This document shows positions 46,140-54,336 of a stretch of 64,000 bases of DNA, in pieces. The notes under the pieces are model-generated. The model saw only the letters and a list, made by a program, of their open reading frames with translations. It was not told the origin of the DNA and did no database searches. The stretch comes from Methylophaga sp. (GTDB lineage: Bacteria > Pseudomonadota > Gammaproteobacteria > Nitrosococcales > Methylophagaceae). Position numbers and translations under genes: made by a program. How positions within the stretch are numbered: position 1 is the stretch's first letter; every line of letters begins with the position of its first letter. The stretch is taken from NCBI GenBank assembly GCA_002706095.1, contig PAJP01000005.1, positions 1 through 64,000 of the forward strand, given 5' to 3'.

Positions 46140-46946
46140 TTAAATTTGTTTTTCTATTGTATAAACTTGTTTTTTATTATCTGTTACTTCTGCTTTCAGC
46201 ACACCATGCCCTTCTTTGCCCGCCGGTAACACAAAACGCATGCTGGGATCTTCGCTAATAGAAATGCCTGTATCGATGGTCATTAACACTTCATCATCCA
46301 GTGTTATCAGCATTTTCTCGACATAATGAGCGGGTATGTAACCACGGGTTTTTAAATCCATCTGTAAACCACTGTTGTTAGGGTGGCTGATCACAACCTG
46401 AACCGGTTTGGCTTGCTCCGTATCCCCATCACGATAGCGAATCTGCATTTTGCCAAGTCTGGCCAATGCTGCTACCTGGTCTTTCGCTGCAGGAGCACTG
46501 CAACCACCAGACGCCTTAACAAAACGTTTCACCATATGCAGGCTGCCGTCATTCATCTCAGCGATAGCACGAATATAGGTATATTGGTCGACACGCATGC
46601 GTGTGGAGATATCCACCGTTTCTAATGCCGGTGATAAATGGAAGTTAGCCGAATATGGCATCGGATTATTATCAATAAATACATGCAGATTTTTGATATA
46701 CGAACTGGCCGTCTGTGGTTTCTTGGAAAGAAGATGAATGGGCACAATCGCTGCGTCTTCTGCTCTTTTCGGTGCCTCGATAATTAACCAGTCATCCGCA
46801 TCTTCAAGAATAGTTTTATCTTCAAAGTAGATTTCTTTCAGGGTTTGCCATTGTTCTTCAGGTTCATAATCAGCCATGCTCAACCATGGCACTAAGACTA
46901 AGCTCAATAAAGCAGCAAAGCCGAAATGTTTTAATAATATTTTCAT
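46140..46946 (-). CDS. Quinoprotein dehydrogenase-associated SoxYZ-like carrier
   Basis: Periplasmic carrier protein, 268 residues from the ATG at 46946, which gives a proper signal peptide (MKILLKHFGFAALLSLVLVPWLSMA); the longer frame overlaps the upstream gene. SoxY-like half (about 30-140) bears a Cys in FVKASGGCSAPAAKD, equivalent to the SoxY substrate-carrying GGC arm, followed by a SoxZ-like half (about 160-265, HPNNSGLQMDLKTRGYIPAHYV). Members occur with PQQ-dependent alcohol dehydrogenases and are named for that link; the exact cargo is unknown. It forms an operon with the hydrolase gene 4 bases upstream. Confidence 0.88.
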   Translation of the reverse strand: MKILLKHFGFAALLSLVLVPWLSMADYEPEEQWQTLKEIYFEDKTILEDADDWLIIEAPKRAEDAAIVPIHLLSKKPQTASSYIKNLHVFIDNNPMPYSANFHLSPALETVDISTRMRVDQYTYIRAIAEMNDGSLHMVKRFVKASGGCSAPAAKDQVAALARLGKMQIRYRDGDTEQAKPVQVVISHPNNSGLQMDLKTRGYIPAHYVEKMLITLDDEVLMTIDTGISISEDPSMRFVLPAGKEGHGVLKAEVTDNKKQVYTIEKQI

Positions 46947-46950
46947 TGTT

Positions 46951-47892
46951 CTATTCCCATTCCAGTTCGGTAAAAGCAGCGGTGATATTGCGTTTATGAT
47001 AATCATCAAATAACAACCACTTGCCCTTCTCACTCAGACCGACAGATTCGGTTGCTTCGTTGATAGTGCCCATATCATAAATAATGGCTCTGATTTGCTC
47101 TCGAATCGTACTGAAATAATGCGCTTCATCATCAAAGGCTTGTTGCCACTCTTCATGTTGAGCAGGTCCATGGCCGGGAATCACCGTATTTAATTTCATG
47201 GATTTAAGTGCTTCAATTGTGCTTAGCCAGCCATTAATACTGCCATCCAGTGCTGGGATCCGTTTTACAAAGAGTAAGTCGCCGGTCCATAAGGTCTTGG
47301 TTTTTTTATCCAGCACCGTCAGATCATTATCTGTGTGTGAGGTGGGATAGCTGGTCAGAACCAGTTCACGCTCACCCAAGTCAATGGTGATGGGGTTATC
47401 CACACTCACTAATTGGGTGGGCTCAATAAACTCTGTGCCTTTAAAGTGAGACCCCAGAATGTCACTGAAACGGGTTTCATAAAACGATTTTCGGGCTTCG
47501 ATTGCAGCTGGCATTTTATCGTTGCCAATAAAGGTTGCTTCAGTCTCTTTGAATGCTGCATTGCCTAAAAAATGATCCGGATGAGCATGTGTATTGATGA
47601 CATAACAAATCGGTAAATCACTTTTGTCGCGTATTGCTGCCAAAAGCGATTTCCCTTCAAGATAACTGCCACCGGTATCAACAACGGCGATACACTTTTC
47701 TCCGATGATAAAACCAGTATTGGCTATTTCACCTTTATTGTCCCGATTGGCATCTTCCTGAACACCCTGGTGATAATAAATACCCTCACTTACTTGTTTT
47801 ACTGGGTATTCTTCCGCATTGGCTTTCAGCATCAACAAGGTGCTGATGGCTATAGTCACGGTGCTTAACGTGACTTTTGTTTTATTTTTCAT
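46951..47892 (-). CDS. MBL-fold hydrolase of the quinoprotein relay type
   Basis: Periplasmic metallo-beta-lactamase-fold protein of 313 residues with a signal peptide (MKNKTKVTLSTVTIAISTLLMLKANA). Zinc ligands are visible: HAHPDH (about 102-107), HTD (SYPTSHTDND) and PGHG. The pairing with the SoxYZ-like carrier is the arrangement of the quinoprotein relay system zinc metallohydrolases found beside methanol/alcohol dehydrogenase loci; no dehydrogenase gene lies in this window. GGAGAGAG precedes the ATG. Confidence 0.88.
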   Translation of the reverse strand: MKNKTKVTLSTVTIAISTLLMLKANAEEYPVKQVSEGIYYHQGVQEDANRDNKGEIANTGFIIGEKCIAVVDTGGSYLEGKSLLAAIRDKSDLPICYVINTHAHPDHFLGNAAFKETEATFIGNDKMPAAIEARKSFYETRFSDILGSHFKGTEFIEPTQLVSVDNPITIDLGERELVLTSYPTSHTDNDLTVLDKKTKTLWTGDLLFVKRIPALDGSINGWLSTIEALKSMKLNTVIPGHGPAQHEEWQQAFDDEAHYFSTIREQIRAIIYDMGTINEATESVGLSEKGKWLLFDDYHKRNITAAFTELEWE

Positions 47893-47934
47893 CTCTCTCC
47901 CCTTTTCTATGTAGGGTGTGTTTTCTCTCAGTAT

Positions 47935-48198
47935 TTATTTTGGTTTAATCATATTTTTGACTTCTGAGATAGCGTTGGCAGGAAAACCACCTTGCTCTGC
48001 ATGACGTAAGATTAAATCCTTACTTTCAGCTTTGTATACACAATAGATTTTATTATCTGTCACATAACTTTCTACCCACTCAATTTCTGGTCCCATCTCT
48101 CTTAAAATTGAACAGGATTTGTCCGTTATCTGGTCCAGATCATTATTGGTCAAATCACCTGCACCTGCAATTTCTCGCTCGATAATATATTTATTCAT
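47935..48198 (-). CDS. DUF4242 (SCO4226-like, possible nickel-binding) protein
   Basis: 87-residue ferredoxin-like-fold protein. The pattern YIIEREIAGAGDLTNNDL, WVESYVTDNKIYCVYKAES and IRHAEQGGFPANAISEV-like ending is the DUF4242 family, members of which bind nickel in structural studies. A GAGGTG site precedes the ATG. A 17-base site shared with the TetR-family gene lies 19 bases upstream of the start, so this gene is probably repressed by that regulator. Its physiological role is unknown. Confidence 0.85.
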   Translation of the reverse strand: MNKYIIEREIAGAGDLTNNDLDQITDKSCSILREMGPEIEWVESYVTDNKIYCVYKAESKDLILRHAEQGGFPANAISEVKNMIKPK

Positions 48199-48216
48199 CT
48201 TGTCACCTCACTAAAA

Positions 48217-48233
48217 ATGACCGGTCGTCTTTA
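48217..48233. promoter_or_regulatory. TetR operator upstream of the DUF4242 gene
   Basis: ATGACCGGTCGTCTTTA, with palindromic core GACCGGTC at 48219-48226. The identical 17 bases occur at 48866-48882 upstream of the TetR-family gene, pointing to a shared repressor site. Confidence 0.7.
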
Positions 48234-48260
48234 CAACCAGCTAAAAAAAATCAACGTCAT

Positions 48261-48854
48261 TTAACGTTGAAGAAAATAGTCGTCCAGTAATTGCGATAAA
48301 CACCGTGATAACGGGGCTGTCGATTTTTCCACTTTCATATGCAGTAACGCACCCTGCCATTGATCGAACAGCAGCATTGCCATGTTATCTGCAGACATAT
48401 CATCACGAACAATACCTAATGCCTGACCATCACTGAGCCCCTGACTTATGCGCTGACAATAATCCGTGATCGCCACGAGTAATGTCTGTCGACATAACTC
48501 ACTTGAGGTACTGATCTCTCCCATCATATCGCCCAGTAAACAACCACCGCTAAAATCCGATTGTTCCAGGTCAGTTATCAAAGAGTCGAAATAGGCTTTT
48601 ATAGCCTGATGGCCATTTAAGTCGGGATTATCCAAAAAGCCTTGTAATCTGGAAATAAAAGGCGCGATGTAATGCGCTATCGCCTCAGATGTGAAATTTT
48701 CTTTACTATCGAAATAGCTATAGAACGATCCTTTTGGCACCTTAACAGTATCGAGTATCAGTTTGATACCTGTGCCGTGATAACCATGTTTCATCAGTAA
48801 CTGAATGCCATGGTTAAGAATTTGTTCTTTTTTGATGTGTTTTTGTAATGTCAT
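48261..48854 (-). CDS. TetR/AcrR-family repressor
   Basis: 197-residue regulator from the ATG at 48854; a longer frame to 48890 would include the operator. Residues about 8-55 form the helix-turn-helix (GIQLLMKHGYHGTGIKLILDTVKVPKGSFYSYFDSKENF). The C-terminal ligand domain contains one notable Cys (DFSGGCLLGDMM), as in reactive-electrophile or thiol-responding relatives of the NemR/AcuR kind; this is a resemblance only. The divergent spacing and duplicate operator imply autorepression and control of the DUF4242 gene. Confidence 0.9.
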   Translation of the reverse strand: MTLQKHIKKEQILNHGIQLLMKHGYHGTGIKLILDTVKVPKGSFYSYFDSKENFTSEAIAHYIAPFISRLQGFLDNPDLNGHQAIKAYFDSLITDLEQSDFSGGCLLGDMMGEISTSSELCRQTLLVAITDYCQRISQGLSDGQALGIVRDDMSADNMAMLLFDQWQGALLHMKVEKSTAPLSRCLSQLLDDYFLQR

Positions 48855-48865
48855 GGAGCAATAAT

Positions 48866-48882
48866 ATGACCGGTCGTCTTTA
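48866..48882. promoter_or_regulatory. TetR operator upstream of its own gene
   Basis: Second copy of ATGACCGGTCGTCTTTA, core 48868-48875, 11 bases upstream of the repressor start codon. The position would block transcription of the repressor itself. Confidence 0.7.
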
Positions 48883-48907
48883 AGTGTCAAACTTTATATT
48901 GTTATTC

Positions 48908-49363
48908 CTATGCTTTATCACGACACTCCCTTGCTTGCAGGCGTGCATAGGCTTCAGCTTCATGATGAATATCACTGATCAGGCCTCGATGAAGTGCCAC
49001 TGAGATGGCATCCTGATTATGAAAGCGCGCCCCTTGTTTGAAGAGTAAATCTAACAATTCACGCGCAGGCATATCGAGATATTTAGATAACTCCTGAGCT
49101 TCTTTTGATAGTTTGTCCAGTACTTCAGGGTGTTGCTGCTGCACATTTAGGGTGGCGAGATTATCGATGATGGCCAGTTCTCGAATGGTTTCTTCACTTA
49201 AACCATTATCTTGAACAAACCTGAGACTGGTTAGGCCTGTTAGTTGATGAAATGTGTTTTGAACAAGATTTAAATCTGCATTCCTACCCGCTAAGGCGAC
49301 TTTTAACCATTTCAGACGATGCCGTGCGAGAACAATCATACTTTTTTCAGTTTCTCTGCTCAT
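48908..49363 (-). CDS. Uncharacterised helical protein
   Basis: 151-residue protein; family not recognised. It is predicted mostly alpha-helical, Leu/Ala/Arg-rich, with no signal peptide or membrane segment, and starts with a basic region (LARHRLKWLKVALAGRNADL). GGAG lies eight bases before the ATG. A perfect 16-bp palindrome sits 20 bases upstream, which suggests regulated expression and perhaps that the protein itself binds DNA; that is inference only. Confidence 0.65.
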   Translation of the reverse strand: MSRETEKSMIVLARHRLKWLKVALAGRNADLNLVQNTFHQLTGLTSLRFVQDNGLSEETIRELAIIDNLATLNVQQQHPEVLDKLSKEAQELSKYLDMPARELLDLLFKQGARFHNQDAISVALHRGLISDIHHEAEAYARLQARECRDKA

Positions 49364-49382
49364 GCTATTCGCTCCGCGTTAA

Positions 49383-49398
49383 AACACAGTACTGTGTT
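49383..49398. promoter_or_regulatory. Perfect 16-bp palindrome, candidate operator
   Basis: AACACAGTACTGTGTT, perfectly self-complementary, 20 bases upstream of the uncharacterised gene at 48908-49363. It does not fit the LexA CTGT-N8-ACAG pattern. Confidence 0.55.
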
Positions 49399-49612
49399 AT
49401 CACAAAACAGTCATTTATGACAAATTGCTTACACATTGCCATAAGCCATATTGTTTATTTTGAGATGCAATCACGAACAGACTCACAAAGAGCACACTAG
49501 ATGAATATTGTGGCTAAAAAAAACAGAGATAAGGAGATTGCTTCTACCCTATTCTTTCACCAGCACTGTCGATCAAAACGATTTTATGAGGGCAGCAGCC
49601 CTATCTATAAAT

Positions 49613-51295
49613 TTAGCGAGGGTGTGTACGCGTTGACCAATACACCATTTTTTCCAGCAACAAGTCGAGTTTAATAGGCTTAGCCATATAGTCACTCATT
49701 CCCGCTAATAAGCATTTTTCTTCATCACCTTTCATGGCATTCGCTGTTAAGGCGATGATGGGAATATCCTGATATTGTTCACCCAACTTACCATCTCGGA
49801 TATGTTGAGTGGTGGTGTAGCCATCCATGACGGGCATCTGGCAATCCATCAGAATCATTTTTATTGGCTCATAACTATCGAGCTCCGTTAACAGTTGACT
49901 GGCCTGCACGCCATTCTCAGCAGTCGTGAAATGGACATTTAAATGTGTCAGGAAAAACTCTAAAACTGAGCGGTTAGTGAGGTCATCATCCACAATTAAG
50001 ACATGTATGTCAGACAGACTGGGTTGGTAGGTTGGTTGTTTATTTGCATCGGTGTGAGTTTGTTTATACTCTGATTTGCTGATGCGTTTAAGCTTTATAG
50101 TGAAACTAAAGCAAGAACCTTTACCGACCTCACTTTCAACGGTAATACTTCCACCCATTAATTCGCATAGTTTTTTTGAAATCACTAAACCTAAACCGGT
50201 GCCACCGAAGCTTTTTGATGAGCTGTTATCTAACTGCTCAAAAGGTTCAAATAAACGGGACTGTTGTGTAGAACTTATGCCGATACCACTATCGATAACA
50301 TGACATGACAAGGTGATATCGTCATCAGACTGCTCAATAAGACTGGCTTTTAGTTGAATATGCCCATGCTGGGTGAATTTATCAGCATTGCTAAGCAAGT
50401 TTAATAAGATTTGCTCTAGTCGTGTGGCATCACCATCGACGAATAAATCATCATTCCAGTCGAGAGATAGATGGTAACTTTTATCGGTTTTCTTGCCCCG
50501 TAGTCGAACACTTTCAAATACGTCTTCGAATAGTTTGGTCAGGTTAAAGGCATCATGACGGATATGAACTTTATTGGCTTCCAGTTTAGAAAAGTCGAGA
50601 ATATCATTGATAATATTGAGTAGCAGTCTGGCACTTTTGCTGGCTAAATCCATATGACGCTGTTGTTCAGTCGTTAACTCACTCCCTTGCAGAATATCCA
50701 GCATACCGATCACGCCCGCGATTGGACTACGCAGTTCATGAGTCATATTTGCCATAAATGCTGATTTTGCCTGGTTAGCCTGCTGCAGACGTTGGCCTGT
50801 TAAACGCATCTCAATTAATGATTCCACCTGATGAGCGAATAGCTGAAGTTGTTGTTTTTGCTGTTCGCTCAGTGTTCGTGGCTGACGGTCAATAATGCAT
50901 AGCGTGCCTAATAGATGATGATGTTGATTATGTTTATATCGGAGCGGAATGCCTGCGTAAAAGACAATATGCGGTGGTCCTGTCACGAGAGGATTATCCT
51001 TAAAGCGGTCATCCTCATGTGCGTTTTCTACAATAAACGCTTGTTGATGAAAGATCGCATGACCACAAAAAGAAATATCTCTGCCGGTTTCACACACTTC
51101 CAGCCCCTGAATTGACTTGAACCATTGTCGTGATTCATCAATCAAGGAAATAGCCACAATAGGCACAGAAAAAATATCTGCGACCAGCTCTGTCAAATTA
51201 TCAAAAACAGCCTCGGGCTCAGAGTCTAGAATTTCCAGATTGTACAAAGCATTGAGGCGTTCTTGCTCATCTTTCGGTATTGCAGGTGCTTCCAT
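49613..51295 (-). CDS. GAF-domain hybrid sensor histidine kinase
   Basis: Cytoplasmic hybrid two-component sensor of about 560 residues with no membrane segment. Domains in order: GAF (about 20-165, AISLIDESRQWFKS, ISFCGHAI), HisKA with the phospho-acceptor His in MTHELRSPIAGVIG (about 190), HATPase (N box LLSNADKFT; G boxes DSGIGIS and SFGGTGLGL), and a C-terminal receiver (about 430-550) with the Asp in ILMDCQMPVMDG. The ATG at 51295 is preferred to the frame start at 51313 on its better local context, though neither start has a strong site. The partner phosphotransfer protein or regulator is not adjacent. Confidence 0.9.
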   Translation of the reverse strand: MEAPAIPKDEQERLNALYNLEILDSEPEAVFDNLTELVADIFSVPIVAISLIDESRQWFKSIQGLEVCETGRDISFCGHAIFHQQAFIVENAHEDDRFKDNPLVTGPPHIVFYAGIPLRYKHNQHHHLLGTLCIIDRQPRTLSEQQKQQLQLFAHQVESLIEMRLTGQRLQQANQAKSAFMANMTHELRSPIAGVIGMLDILQGSELTTEQQRHMDLASKSARLLLNIINDILDFSKLEANKVHIRHDAFNLTKLFEDVFESVRLRGKKTDKSYHLSLDWNDDLFVDGDATRLEQILLNLLSNADKFTQHGHIQLKASLIEQSDDDITLSCHVIDSGIGISSTQQSRLFEPFEQLDNSSSKSFGGTGLGLVISKKLCELMGGSITVESEVGKGSCFSFTIKLKRISKSEYKQTHTDANKQPTYQPSLSDIHVLIVDDDLTNRSVLEFFLTHLNVHFTTAENGVQASQLLTELDSYEPIKMILMDCQMPVMDGYTTTQHIRDGKLGEQYQDIPIIALTANAMKGDEEKCLLAGMSDYMAKPIKLDLLLEKMVYWSTRTHPR

Positions 51296-51405
51296 TTTTG
51301 ACCACCCATCCATGTCAATGTGTCAGATATTTACTATAACAAAATCAAATAAATAGAAAAAACTCATTGCATGGTTACACACATGACACCGACTAAAACA
51401 CTATA

Positions 51406-51441
51406 GATATGGCTCAGCCGTGATGATGCGAGAGCCATATC
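51406..51441. other. Long stem-loop upstream of cls
   Basis: GATATGGCTC pairs perfectly with GAGCCATATC (10 bp, 16-base loop), 65 bases before the cardiolipin synthase start and 110 bases from the kinase start. It may be a 5'-leader structure or an operator. Confidence 0.4.
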
Positions 51442-51505
51442 ACGCTTACATCGTTTTATCTGCAAGAGTTCGTTACTATGGGTGCTTATCAATCAGGTTG
51501 TGAAT

Positions 51506-52915
51506 ATGGATATCGTCTATATATTTTTGTTAGTTTTGCTGCACGCTGGACCCGCCGCCTATAGTGTTTTCCACATCTTACTTTACAAACGTGATAGCCG
51601 AGCAGCACTCGGCTGGATCATGTCCTGTCTGTTTATTCCCTATGGTGGCCCTATCGCGTACTTTTTCTTTGGTGTGAACCGGGTAAGAAGTCGCGCTACC
51701 AGTATTAAACGACGTTTATTCAAAATTCCCTTTGAATCCGGTTATGCCAAACGTTCAATACAGCACATCAATAGTTATGGCCTAGATAGTATTGGTGAAC
51801 GGATTACAGGAACTAAACTCACTCCCGGTAATGACGTCAGTATTTTTCATAATGGTGATGAAGCTTACCCAGCCATGCTTGAGGCAATCAAATCAGCTAA
51901 AAAGCGCATTCTATTAATCACCTATATTCTTAAAACAGACAATACGGGTAATGAATTTATTGATGCACTGAGTGAAGCCGTCAAACGGGGCATTGAAGTA
52001 AAAGTTATCATTGATGGCATTGGTGAATGGTACTCCTGGAAGAAACCGTCTAAACGTCTGAGAGCACTCGGTATAGAAGTGGCTAAATTTACGCCGCCCA
52101 GGATTCTGCCACCTAATATCTATATCAATATGCGTAATCACCGTAAATTGATGATCATCGATAACACCACAGCCTTTGCCGGAGGCATGAATATTAGTGA
52201 TGACCACCGACAAATGCCTATGCAGCCGCGCCGTATTACAGATATTCACTTCAGCTTCAACGGTCCGATAGTAAAAGATTTAATCGGTATTTTTTATGAT
52301 GACTGGCTCATCGCCAGTCAAAGCAAAATGGACTGCCCATTTCCAGCTGCCGAACCTCAACCGGACGGCTACCACTGCCGGGTTATTCCAGAAGATCCAG
52401 ATGAAGCAATGGACGCTTTATCGTTAACATTGCAAAGCGTGATTTCTGCAGCGAAAAACACCGTAGATATCATGACGCCCTACTTTATCCCGAGTCGGGA
52501 AATGATTGCCTCACTGCAGTCAGCATCTATGCGTGGAGTGCGCGTGCGGATTGTTTTACCCGCTAAAAATAATCTTGTTTATATCCATTGGGCCAACCGA
52601 AACATGTTGACCGAGCTACTTTTATGGAATGTGGAAATATTTTATCAACCAGCCCCTTTTTGCCATAGCAAATTACTGTGTATTGATGATCATTACGCAT
52701 TGGTTGGCTCTGCCAATATTGACCCACGAAGCCTCAGACTGAATTATGAGTTAGGGGTTGAGATATTCTCGCATACGGTTAATAAAGAACTCACACAGCA
52801 CTTTGATGAGATTATTGCTAAAAGTGAAGCCATCAGTGATAAGGATCTGGCAAACCGCAGTGTGCCTGTTAGACTACGTGACTCATTTATGAGCTTGTTA
52901 TCCCCTTATTTATAA
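51506..52915 (+). CDS. cls: Cardiolipin synthase, phospholipase D family
   Basis: Inner-membrane enzyme joining two phosphatidylglycerols to cardiolipin. About 469 residues from the ATG at 51506 (MDIVYIFLLVLLHAGPA), after an AGG-containing leader; a longer frame begins at 51482. Two N-terminal membrane helices (about 1-22 and 35-58, ALGWIMSCLFIPYGGPIAYFFFG) precede two HKD motifs: NHRKLMIIDNTTAFAGGMN (about 210) and CHSKLLCIDDHYALVGSAN (about 390). All catalytic residues are present. A RAM-domain gene follows by 33 bases. Confidence 0.95.
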   Translation: MDIVYIFLLVLLHAGPAAYSVFHILLYKRDSRAALGWIMSCLFIPYGGPIAYFFFGVNRVRSRATSIKRRLFKIPFESGYAKRSIQHINSYGLDSIGERITGTKLTPGNDVSIFHNGDEAYPAMLEAIKSAKKRILLITYILKTDNTGNEFIDALSEAVKRGIEVKVIIDGIGEWYSWKKPSKRLRALGIEVAKFTPPRILPPNIYINMRNHRKLMIIDNTTAFAGGMNISDDHRQMPMQPRRITDIHFSFNGPIVKDLIGIFYDDWLIASQSKMDCPFPAAEPQPDGYHCRVIPEDPDEAMDALSLTLQSVISAAKNTVDIMTPYFIPSREMIASLQSASMRGVRVRIVLPAKNNLVYIHWANRNMLTELLLWNVEIFYQPAPFCHSKLLCIDDHYALVGSANIDPRSLRLNYELGVEIFSHTVNKELTQHFDEIIAKSEAISDKDLANRSVPVRLRDSFMSLLSPYL

Positions 52916-52948
52916 AAAATAGCCTCGTGCAACTGTCCGGAGAACCAA

Positions 52949-53224
52949 ATGATTACCTCATTTATTTTGATTCAAACTGAACGTACAAAAATCACTGACG
53001 TGGCTGAAACCTTAGCCGATGTTGACGGTATCAGTGAAGTGTATTCTGTGAGCGGCAATTATGATCTCGTTGCGATTGCCCGCGTCAAAGACAATGATGA
53101 ACTGGCTACTCTGGTAACCAGTAAAATTGTGGATATCGAAGCGATTACAAAAACAGAAACCATGCTGGCATTTCGTGTTTATAGCAAACATGATCTCGAT
53201 TCGATGTTTTCTATCGGTCTCTGA
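52949..53224 (+). CDS. Stand-alone Lrp/AsnC ligand-binding (RAM) domain protein
   Basis: 91-residue protein corresponding only to the effector domain of Lrp/AsnC regulators (ADVDGISEVYSVSGNYDLVAIA, TKTETMLAFRVYS); the helix-turn-helix is absent. Such lone RAM proteins bind amino acids or modulate full-length Lrp proteins; the ligand here is unknown. GGAG precedes the ATG and it follows cls in the same direction, so they are probably co-transcribed. Confidence 0.88.
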   Translation: MITSFILIQTERTKITDVAETLADVDGISEVYSVSGNYDLVAIARVKDNDELATLVTSKIVDIEAITKTETMLAFRVYSKHDLDSMFSIGL

Positions 53225-53225
53225 G

Positions 53226-54125
53226 TCAACTCGCCGACATAGAGCCTGTGGCGACAGGCTCTTTTTTAGCATTATTTTTTTTCACAATCACCGTGCAAGT
53301 CATGCCGGCAGCCAGCAGCGTCTGTTCGGGAACCTCATCTAAAGCAATTCGCACCGGTATACGCTGCTCCAGACGAACCCAGTTAAAAGTCGGGTTTACA
53401 TCCGCCACTAAATCACGACTCTCCGGGTTATCGCTGTCATAGATGCCTCTGGCAATACTCTCAACATGCCCCGTCAGTATTTGACCATTCATCAATTCAA
53501 TATCGACAGGATCGTTTACTTTTAGCAAAGTCAGCTTTGTCTCTTCAAAGTAGCCATATACCCAGAAAGAATGTTTGTCGATCAAGGCCATCATCGCCTG
53601 TCCAGTATGCGCATAATCACCTACATAGACATTTAAGTTTGTTATATAACCATCTGTTTTCGCATATACTTTCGTTCTTTCCAAATCCAGTTTGGCAGCA
53701 TTTAACTTAGCCAGAGCCGAATGATAATCCGCCAGTGCTGCAGCGGATTGATGATCCGCATCAATCTTACTTTCCCTGGAGACAGTACGTTTATCCATAG
53801 CTTGTCGGCGTTTGGCCTGTGCTTGATACATTTCCAGAAGTGTCTTTTTGTTGGCCACCACAGCTTCTGCATGTTTGACCGCTAAGGCATAACGCTCCGC
53901 ATCGACTGCCATCAGCAAATCCCCTTTTTTCACTTGCTGATTATCTTTGACAGCGACTTCAGTAACGATACCTGATACGTCTGGTGCAACATTAATAATC
54001 TCGGCTCGTACGCGGCCGTCCCGTGTCCAGGGTGAATGCATATATTTCTGCCATAAGGTATATGCGAGCAAACCGGCAGCCAGAAAAAAACACAAGGTGA
54101 TGAGGTAACTTATAAACTTCTTCAT
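53226..54125 (-). CDS. HlyD/EmrA/AaeA-like efflux membrane-fusion protein
   Basis: Periplasmic adaptor, 299 residues from the ATG at 54125 (MKKFISYLITLCFFLAAGLL); the longer frame overlaps the DUF1656 gene. It has an N-terminal membrane anchor, two lipoyl halves (VKDNQQVKKGDLLMAVDAE; TKVYAKTDGYITNLNVYVG), a helical hairpin and a beta-barrel. With DUF1656 and FUSC genes it reconstitutes the AaeXAB-type aromatic-acid efflux set. The plus-strand terminator of the RAM gene lies inside its 3' end. Confidence 0.93.
   Translation of the reverse strand: MKKFISYLITLCFFLAAGLLAYTLWQKYMHSPWTRDGRVRAEIINVAPDVSGIVTEVAVKDNQQVKKGDLLMAVDAERYALAVKHAEAVVANKKTLLEMYQAQAKRRQAMDKRTVSRESKIDADHQSAAALADYHSALAKLNAAKLDLERTKVYAKTDGYITNLNVYVGDYAHTGQAMMALIDKHSFWVYGYFEETKLTLLKVNDPVDIELMNGQILTGHVESIARGIYDSDNPESRDLVADVNPTFNWVRLEQRIPVRIALDEVPEQTLLAAGMTCTVIVKKNNAKKEPVATGSMSAS
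53241..53267 (+). terminator. Rho-independent terminator inside a convergent gene
   Basis: Stem AGAGCCTGT / ACAGGCTCT (4-base loop) followed by TTTTTT. It ends the cls-RAM transcript and is also coding sequence for the C-terminus of the adaptor gene on the other strand. Confidence 0.92.
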
Positions 54126-54126
54126 G

Positions 54127-54336
54127 CTATTGATAGACCATAAAAGCAGTGAAACAAAATAAACAGACAAACACACTCAATTTAAACAATGCCGGGTGCC
54201 AAACATAACGGTACACACCGAGTCGTCCAAACAATATATCCAGTAACCACATCACGATTAAACATAAAACAAACAGACCAGTTATGGCAGGAAAGGTGAC
54301 ACCAGATACTGTCCACTCACGCATCACATCCATCAT
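54127..54336 (-). CDS. DUF1656 (AaeX-like) small membrane protein
   Basis: 69-residue two-helix inner-membrane protein (about 11-32 and 46-66), of the DUF1656 family that accompanies FUSC/AaeB pumps; the function is unestablished. The stretch LFGRLGVYRYVWHPALFKLSVFV is characteristic. It overlaps the end of the FUSC gene by four bases, with GGAG eight bases upstream of the ATG. Confidence 0.9.
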   Translation of the reverse strand: MMDVMREWTVSGVTFPAITGLFVLCLIVMWLLDILFGRLGVYRYVWHPALFKLSVFVCLFCFTAFMVYQ

